A DNA stretch of 64,000 nucleotides from Chitinophaga pinensis (lineage in GTDB: Bacteria > Bacteroidota > Bacteroidia > UKL13-3): NCBI GenBank assembly GCA_945860865.1, contig CAMARW010000002.1, positions 124,001 to 188,000 of the forward strand, given 5' to 3'. Both the position numbers and the translations under genes were made by a program. The notes below the pieces were generated by a model. The model worked only from the letters and a program-made list of their open reading frames with translations. It was not told where the DNA came from and did no database searches. Below, one piece after another: positions 52,587-60,300 of this stretch. How positions within the stretch are numbered: the stretch's first letter is position 1; the number at the start of each line of letters is the position of its first letter.

Positions 52587-53234
52587 GTGAAAAAAATATT
52601 ATTATTAGTCTTAGGCCTAAACCTATTCTTTTTTGCTAATGCTCAAAAAACGAAACAAAATGATGCAGAAAAATTAATGGATCGCATTAGTAAAAGGTAC
52701 AAAGAGTTTAAAAGTATCAAAGCAGATTTTGTTTATACAGTTGAAAATAAACAACAGAAAAGTCAGGAAAAACAAGTAGGGCAAATCCTTATTAAAGGCA
52801 ACAAGTTTAGCTTAGATATTGCTAATCAATTAATAATTTGCGATAATAAAACCATCTGGACATACAGCAGGGAAGTAAACGAAGTGCAGGTTAATGATTA
52901 TTCACCCAAAGAGGGCGCCATAAGAATGGACGATATTTTTACGATGTATGGTAAAGGTTTTTTGTATAAGACATTAGAAACAAAAAAAGAAGGTGCCAAA
53001 GAAATGGTGTATTTAGAATTAACACCCAAAGACAAAAAGAAGAAATTTTTTAAATTAAAAGTAAAGGTGGATAAAACCAACCAAACCGTTTTGAGCACCC
53101 AAGTATTCGAAAAAAATGGCAGTATCCACACCTACAGTGTTACCAATCAAGTTCCGAATTTAAAGTTTGAGGACAAAAAATTCGTATTCGATTCAAAGAA
53201 ATTTCCTGGAGTAGAAATTATTGATCTACGTTAG
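52587..53234 (+). CDS. lolA: Outer-membrane lipoprotein carrier protein LolA
   Basis: A protein of about 215 residues with a signal peptide (KKILLLVLGLNLFFFANAQ) and a LolA fold: ISKRYKEFKSIKADFVYTVEN, GQILIKGNKFSLDIANQLIICDNKTIWTYSREVNEVQVNDY, and the end KFPGVEIIDLR. LolA shuttles lipoproteins from the inner membrane to the outer membrane. The start is a GTG at 52587, which makes the signal peptide begin exactly at Lys-Lys; an earlier TTG at 52548 would add an unlikely leader. An imperfect -7 box (AACCTTTG, 52575-52582) lies right before it. Its stop overlaps that of the DUF1573 gene on the other strand. Confidence 0.9.
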   Translation: MKKILLLVLGLNLFFFANAQKTKQNDAEKLMDRISKRYKEFKSIKADFVYTVENKQQKSQEKQVGQILIKGNKFSLDIANQLIICDNKTIWTYSREVNEVQVNDYSPKEGAIRMDDIFTMYGKGFLYKTLETKKEGAKEMVYLELTPKDKKKKFFKLKVKVDKTNQTVLSTQVFEKNGSIHTYSVTNQVPNLKFEDKKFVFDSKKFPGVEIIDLR

Positions 53235-53668
53235 AAACCACCGCCTACATCTAACTTTACGGGAGATTTGGGTTCTTTAGGGGTATCTAAAACATTGCCT
53301 TTTATAGTTAGCTGCACGTTACCTGAAGCCGAATTTGATTGAACAGTAATGCCCTTGGCAAAAACTCCTCTATAAGAACCTGCATTGTAAATTGCTTTAA
53401 TTTTTGCTTTTTGTCCAGGCATAATTGGCTCCCTTGGCCATTCTGGTGTAGTGCAACCACAAGCTGGCTGCACATTGCTTAATACAAGAGGAATTTTACC
53501 CTTATTGGTAAACACAAACTCATGGGTGGCAGGTTTACCATCGTATATCTTTCCAAAATCATGCTCTGTTACTTCAAATTCTATAACCGCTTTAGGTTCA
53601 TTATTATTTTGGGCTGAACCTAAAAAAAAGCTTGAGAGGAATAAGGAAAGGAAAACTATTTTCTTCAT
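53231..53668 (-). CDS. DUF1573 domain protein (first of two paralogues)
   Basis: A 145-residue exported protein with a signal peptide (KKIVFLSLFLSSFFLGSAQ) and one DUF1573 domain, an Ig-like beta-sandwich: FEVTEHDFGKIYDGKPATHEF, NKGKIPLVLSNVQPACGCTTPEWPREPIMPGQ, KAIYNAGSYRGVFAKGITV. The ACGC pair of cysteines is family-typical. The role is unknown; proteins are periplasmic or outer-membrane associated. The second copy, at 53729-54148, is about half identical by eye, so this is a tandem duplication. A -7 box inside the preceding terminator's loop probably drives it. Confidence 0.88.
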   Translation of the reverse strand: MKKIVFLSLFLSSFFLGSAQNNNEPKAVIEFEVTEHDFGKIYDGKPATHEFVFTNKGKIPLVLSNVQPACGCTTPEWPREPIMPGQKAKIKAIYNAGSYRGVFAKGITVQSNSASGNVQLTIKGNVLDTPKEPKSPVKLDVGGGF

Positions 53669-53683
53669 AATGATTCAATAAAA

Positions 53684-53712
53684 AGCCTGCACAAATATAA
53701 TTTATGCAGGCT
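53684..53712 (-). terminator. Terminator of the upstream DUF1573 gene, loop carries a -7 box
   Basis: An 8-base-pair stem, agcctgca (53684-53691) with tgcaggct (53705-53712), followed on the minus strand by a T-rich run. The 13-base loop contains TATATTTG (53699-53692), a perfect TAnnTTTG box pointing at the next DUF1573 gene. Confidence 0.75.
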
Positions 53713-53728
53713 CTAAAAGATTATTTTT

Positions 53729-54148
53729 TTACTTATTTTCAGCTGGCTTTACATCACCTTTAAGGTAAAGTATCACAGTAGAATTTTTAGCATTACTTAC
53801 AACCGTTACACTTTTGGTAAATGGACCAGGAGATGCAGCATTAAAAGTTGCTTTTACAGTTCCAGTTTTACCTGGTTTAATTGGTTCTTTTGTCCACTCT
53901 GGAGTTGTACAACCACAGCTGGCAGCAGCGTTGGTAACAATTAGAGGTGTTTTACCTGTATTTTTAAAAACAAACTCATAAGTAGCAGGAACTCCCTGTG
54001 GGATGTTACCAAAATCATGCGTCTCCTTATCAAATTTGATTTCTGCAACTTTTCCATCGGTTGCGCCAGGTTGAACATCTGGAGCTTGCGCACTTACAGT
54101 TAACAAACCTCCAAAAGCGATCATTGCGGTTAAAATAAATTTTTTCAT
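53729..54148 (-). CDS. DUF1573 domain protein (second paralogue)
   Basis: A 139-residue exported protein: signal peptide (KKFILTAMIAFGGLLTVSAQA) and a DUF1573 domain with EIKFDKETHDFGNIPQGVPATYEF, NTGKTPLIVTNAAASCGCTTPEWTKEPIKPGKTG and ASPGPFTKSVTVVSNA. It differs from its neighbour mainly in the N-terminal region and C-terminal tail. Function unknown. It has a well-formed promoter (TTG-N20-TATTTTTG) and its own terminator, so the two paralogues can be expressed independently. Confidence 0.88.
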   Translation of the reverse strand: MKKFILTAMIAFGGLLTVSAQAPDVQPGATDGKVAEIKFDKETHDFGNIPQGVPATYEFVFKNTGKTPLIVTNAAASCGCTTPEWTKEPIKPGKTGTVKATFNAASPGPFTKSVTVVSNAKNSTVILYLKGDVKPAENK

Positions 54149-54192
54149 TTTGATTATATTTTTTTGTATTGAATTGCTTACAATTTCTGTTC

Positions 54193-54223
54193 CAAAAATA
54201 CTTTAGTTAGAGCGCAATAACAA
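54193..54223 (-). promoter_or_regulatory. Promoter of the second DUF1573 gene
   Basis: On the minus strand TTG (54223-54221), a 20-base spacer and a perfect TATTTTTG box (54200-54193). It lies 44 bases upstream of the ATG at 54148. Confidence 0.7.
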
Positions 54224-54306
54224 AAATCACCACTTAATTTTTTATTAAATATAGAATTTGGTTATCAAGTTGGCCAATTCTTCTTATTAAACCTTGGCTT
54301 TTTTAT

Positions 54307-54351
54307 AAAAAAAGCGGACTGCTTCTTTTAAGAAACAGTCCGCTTAAAGTG
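54307..54351 (-). terminator. Terminator of the giant T9SS protein gene
   Basis: A 16-base inverted repeat with one mismatch: aagcggactg (54312-54321) pairs with cagtccgctt (54336-54345), extended by ttctt/aagaa inside. On the minus strand a run of seven Ts follows. It lies 15 bases after the stop codon. Confidence 0.88.
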
Positions 54352-54366
54352 TGAGTTAAAAAGGTA

Positions 54367-57300
54367 TTATTCCTTAATTAATTTGCGGGTGATAACATTA
54401 TCACCTTTAGCAACTTTAATTACATAAATACCTGTGGCTAATTTGTTCAATGCTGGAATGTTTAATCCAGCTTCACCAGCTATTTGGTTAAAGGTTCCTT
54501 TGAAACATACTTTTCCGTATAGGTCAACTATTTCAACCTGTACTGGAGCATTTTCAGAAACAGTAAAACCAATCGATACCTGGTCTTTGAAAGGATTAGG
54601 ATAAACAGCAATTACTTCTGCAGCCTCATTGGTAAAATCTACCCTACGAGCAGGAGAATATTCAAAACTGCCATCCCTATCAATCATTTTTAAACGGTAA
54701 TAAACATGTTTGCCGTTGAAAATCTGCGCTGCATTTTTGTCATCAAATTGGTAAGCCATTGCTTTGCTAGAATTACCGGCAGCGGCCACTTCACCAATAC
54801 GCACAAAACGAGTAGCATCTTCTGCACGCTCAACTTCAAACACCTTGCTGTTTATTTCGCTAACGGTATTCCATGCCAACAATGCATCTTCACCACTGCG
54901 CATAGCTTCAAACCTAGATAAGGTTACAGGCAAAGGCGCTATATCTGTGGTACCGGTAAAATCTCCTAACGAGGCACTTATTCCAGTTACTGCAAACTTA
55001 TTGTTTACCGTGTCTACTACTGTCATGGTTGAACCAAAATGACTCCACGAACCAGCCGAAGCACTTGGCTTATGTGCCAATTTAATATCAGACATGAAAG
55101 GAACAGTTCCAAGCATGTTTGGATCAAACGTAAGCGTTAAATCATACGCATACAATGAACCACCATTTGGAGCAATTCTCCAGAACACATCCATCACTTC
55201 AGCATTTGGATTGTTACCATTATTGGTTGGATCAACCACTTTTGCTCCTGTGTGGTAGGTAGCAGTAATGCCAGTAGGCAAAGTACCACTAAAGCCCCAA
55301 AGCAAAGTTGCAACTGTATCGCCATATGAAACCATTCGTTGGGTATTACCTCCTCCAATGGTTCCTAAAATAGTCATTGGTGCTGGGTTAACAGTTGGTG
55401 TAAACTCAACAGCCCCAATATCTGGCGCTCCTGTGCTTACTTGTGTGCTCCTATTTGCTCCATTAAAGTCTCTGTTTACAAACATCGTTTGTTGAGCGCG
55501 ACCATTAGCAGCCCAAGCAGTGGCATTGTTTACTGCTGGTTTTAAATCGGTACCCGAAGTAAAGGCAATATCTGCAAACAAAGATCTGCGGTCTGTATTA
55601 ATGTTAACTGCACTTCTGTAAGTATTGTAGATGGTACTATTGGCATAGTTTAATCCATTAACAAATCCAAAGTTGGCACTACCAGAATAGTATAAGTTAT
55701 TATCGGCCTGACTGGTTCCGCTGGTTGCGGCAAAGTTGGCATAATAAATAGCGTAACTATTTGCCGAGTATAAAATATTGTTTAATACCCTTAAGTTAGC
55801 AGTTGCCACAATTTGTGGAACGGTTGGACTAGTAGTATTACCTGAAATATACAAAGCATACGAAGTGGTTGGCGACATTAAGCGAACGGTATTGTTCATG
55901 AAATAGGTATTAGCCCCATTTGCATAAAAAATACCATATTGGGTGTTAGAGCTAGTCATATTAATAACGTTATTACTAAACATTGCTATACCAGGCTCGC
56001 CGTAGTAATTTACTTGTGCTGCATAGATTCCGTAATAACCAGCTGGGCTCTGAATATCGTTTCCTGTAACTTCTGCATTACCAGAGATACCGCTCAAGAA
56101 CAATCCATAATAGCCATAAGAAGTACTAGGATTTACTTTATTGTCTCTTACTTTAGGATTGTTTCTACTCAACAAATAGATACCTGCCCAATAAGGTTGA
56201 TGAACAATATTAGAATCTATAACCAATCCATTTGAATATTGGTTAATAATATTTTGACCACCTAAGAAAATTGAATACGAACCAAATCTAAATTCATTTT
56301 TAACAAATGATAATTCGGTAGCGTTATCTCCATTTGGACCAAAAACAACGGCAAACTGATCTGCAGTACTGGTGGTATTAATACCCTCTAGCACACAATT
56401 TCTAAAGCTGATATTATTAGTATTTGTATTGTTAGCTGGAAACTTATTGATAGATACCACACGAGCAAAAGTAAGGTTTGTATTACGCACTGTTACATTT
56501 TCAAAGCTTACAAAACCAGCACCTCTTAACCTAATGGTATAGTTATCTAATGAGGTTGCATTAGCCGAAGTAATAATAACACCTGCGGCATTATTAGAAG
56601 CCGATTTAAACAATACTCTTGCATTGTTATTAGTACCTGCAATGGTTGTAATATCAACCTGGCCAGTATAAGTACCATTAGAAATATTAAAGGTTACATT
56701 ACCTGTTACACCTCCACAAGTTAACCTGCCAACAGCATCTGCAATAGATAAGAAGTTGGTAGCACCCGTTCCACTTGGATTAATAGTATATACTCCGTTT
56801 AAAGCACCGCAGAAGCTAGTAGCTGTAGTATCATTTAAATTTTGCAAATCGGCAACCGAATTTGGGTTACTGGTATATGCTTTCATAGATACAAAACCAC
56901 CTGTGAAGTTAAAGCGTTGGTTTGAACCAGATGGACCGCTTGTAGAGTCAAAAACAACTGTATCTGTTGCATTTGGAGCAATTGAGCCAGTATAAGTTAA
57001 TGTTCTTACCATCGTATCCACTGCATAACTAACATTTAAACTGGTTATGGTGTTTAAACCAAAGTTTTGAACTACCACTACCACATTAGTTAAACCTGTT
57101 TGCACTGGCTTGCTAGGGTTTAAGATAACTACTGCACCCGCGTCTTCAGACGGACGAGAGAACTCGTTTACACCAGGATCTGGGGCAGTTGTATTTCTAA
57201 TTACACCATCAATATCTGTTGGCACTGTAGCTAATGGAGTACCCATACTATCAATAGCCGGACTAATCGTTCTTAAATTAGTTGCAGAGAAGTAAGTTGG

Positions 57301-60300
57301 CAGTGCCCATATGCTATTTGTATCAATATTGGTAATAAATGGTGCCATAGCAAATCTATACGTAGCCAAAGTAGGGAAAATAGTATTTGCAATACGGAAA
57401 GGATAGGCAGATGGCGAATTATATACATTATGATTAATTAACATAGAACTTGCACTTAATGCTGCTGTATTTGTACACCACAATGCCATTGCACCATTTG
57501 GAGATGTAAAAATATTATTTACGATTCTGGCATTGTTAGCAACTGAAGCATTGTTATAATTATAATAAAGTGCACAACTTACATAAGATGCATCTGCAGA
57601 AGTATTGTTTACCGTATTGTGTGCAATGTCTGTAAATGTATTAGAACCTCCATCGTAAATACCGTATGAGGTAAACGAGGCTTGTCCAATCTGAATCATA
57701 TTGTTTGCCACAATGTTACGAGAAGCAGAGGTGGCAATATTTCCAAACATATAAATACCAAACCCACCCGCTTGTCCGTACATTCTATTTCTGGTAATCC
57801 TAACTCCATTATCACACTGATAAGTATATAACGGAGAAGCAAAAGTATTCACTCCATTTCCAGCATTGATAATAACATTATTATCAATGATAATGCCATT
57901 TTGCCAATAGGCAAATACACCATAGTAGAAAGGATTAACAAATACCGAATTTCTGATGATGTTACCATTAGCTCTTGGCGTTGTATTATTAAACAAGTTA
58001 ACCCCATAATAACCTCCTACCAAGGTACAGCTATCAATTAATAAGAAATTAGCATTATTACCAGCATTGTTTGGATTCATATTATTTGAGCTAGAAATAA
58101 TTGGCGCAAATGTTGTAAAGCCAATAGTTAAGAGCGATGTTTTAACTGCGCATCTTACCACGCTGTTACTATCTGCTGCATTCATGTATAAGATACCATA
58201 ACCACCACCAGAAGATGCTGTATTTTCAATACTTAAATTCCTGAAATGAATATGCCTAGCGCCATTCATTAAAATAGTTGCTCTTTGCCCCGAACCGTTA
58301 TGCACAATGCGAGTTGTAGCAGTATCTACACCCCTAAAGGTAATGCTATTGATAGCGCTCATACCCGGCGCTACGCCATTAAATGATAAAGAACCATTAT
58401 ATATACCTGGTGCAATATTAGCTATAATTGGACCGGCAACACCGCACAATTGAGCTGTTTGCACAAGGGCTACCACTGTATTAAAAGTTGAATCGTTTAC
58501 AGGTAAAGCAGGGTTAATATAATAATTACCCGCTAATGGTGTACATACAGTAACGTTAACCGTATCATTGATAGGGAAACTATCTGCTACACTATTTGGA
58601 TTAGATGTCCATGCTTTAATTCTATAAAAACCAGGGTTATTAAAGTTGTACGAACCTAAATTCATAGTTGAACTATCGCCAAAACCTAAACTACCTGTCC
58701 AAATGGTAGGTGTTTGTGCAGTTCCATTAACCGTCCAATCTATGTTTGCAGAACTTAAGGTTGAGGTACCAAAACTTTTTACAATTACCTCAACGTTTTG
58801 CACACCAAGAGAAAGCGGACTAACAGGAGAAGCTACCCTAGTTAAACCAGCATCAGCCGCAGGAACACTAAACTCGTAAGCTCCAATATCTGGTGTTGTA
58901 CTTCTTAAAGCATTCGCATAATCTCTGGTAACATCAGGCGTATTAAAACCTACATTATTTAAAGAATCGTTGCCTGGCATATAATATTCAGGATTTACAC
59001 TGAACCTAAATTGCGGATTAGCGAATACTCCTTGTTGGTCGTATGCACTTGCATTTACTGCTCTCCAAGCTGTCCAAGTAGTTTGATTGGTTGCATGAAA
59101 CCCAACAAAGTTGTTGGTACTACCTGCAGGCACTCTCAAATAAACATTATTATTATTGATGGTATAACCTGCTCCTGTGGTTTGAAGGTAATATACATAC
59201 TTAGCACCAGAACCACCGCGGTTCAAACCCCAAATATTATTTCTAATAACCAATCCAGTTGGCGAACCAGAATTATAGTATAAATAGGTTACTCCTGTAG
59301 ACGTACTAGCTGCATGATCTACATCGAATGTATTGTTATAAATACGAATATTGTTTACAATTTGCTGATAATAACCATACAAAGTACCATTAAACTTAAT
59401 ATCATACATTAAGTTATTTCTAAAAATAATAGGGCGTGTAGCCTGTGTATTGGTAGCAATAAAATAATATCCAAAAAAAGTATTGGTATTTGTTTGTGAC
59501 ATTTGAAATGGCTGCTTTATCACATTATTTTCAATAGTATCTTGAGCCATTCCATTTACCCCATACATTCCGTAGAAAGTTGTTGGAGACGCTTTAGTTG
59601 GTCGCCACATCACATTTCCAGAGATGGTTGAACCAGATGTATACATCATATACATTCCATATACCGTAAAATCTCTTAAATCATTATTTTTAATTACGTT
59701 AAAGGTGTTTGGACCATTAGTGGTGTTTGTTGGACAATACGAAATTCCATAATAAGGACCACCTGTGCTATTACCCACAATTGAGTTATTCTGAATTAAG
59801 TTATTGGTACCATTATTTCCAGTTAATGTTGGGCTATTTAAGCCACCAGTAATTGCAATACCGGCAGAGTTAGAACTACCTGTAACTGATCCAATATCAA
59901 TGGTACAATTTTGAATGGTATTAAAATTAGCTCCTGCAGTTAAAATTACACCTACACCTTGACTCGCATTTAAGCTTACTATTCTTAAATTATTGATGGT
60001 ACAATAATCTGTACCTACCAAATTAAAAATACCTATACTGCCATTACTAATATTATTAAACTGAAGTGTAGCTCCATTTCCATTAATAGTAACAGTGTTT
60101 GTAGCGCTTGTTCCAGGGAATTGAGTAAACATTACTTGTTCGGTATAAGGCCCACTTCCGGTAGTTACGTTTGCAGTAACAGCTCCGCCTAATCCACCAA
60201 TTTGAAGTAACGATGCAAAATCTGTGAAGTTTGTAAATACACCCACACCCGGAGTTGCCGCACTGTTGATGGTTATCACTCCTGATACACTCGAGGCTGT

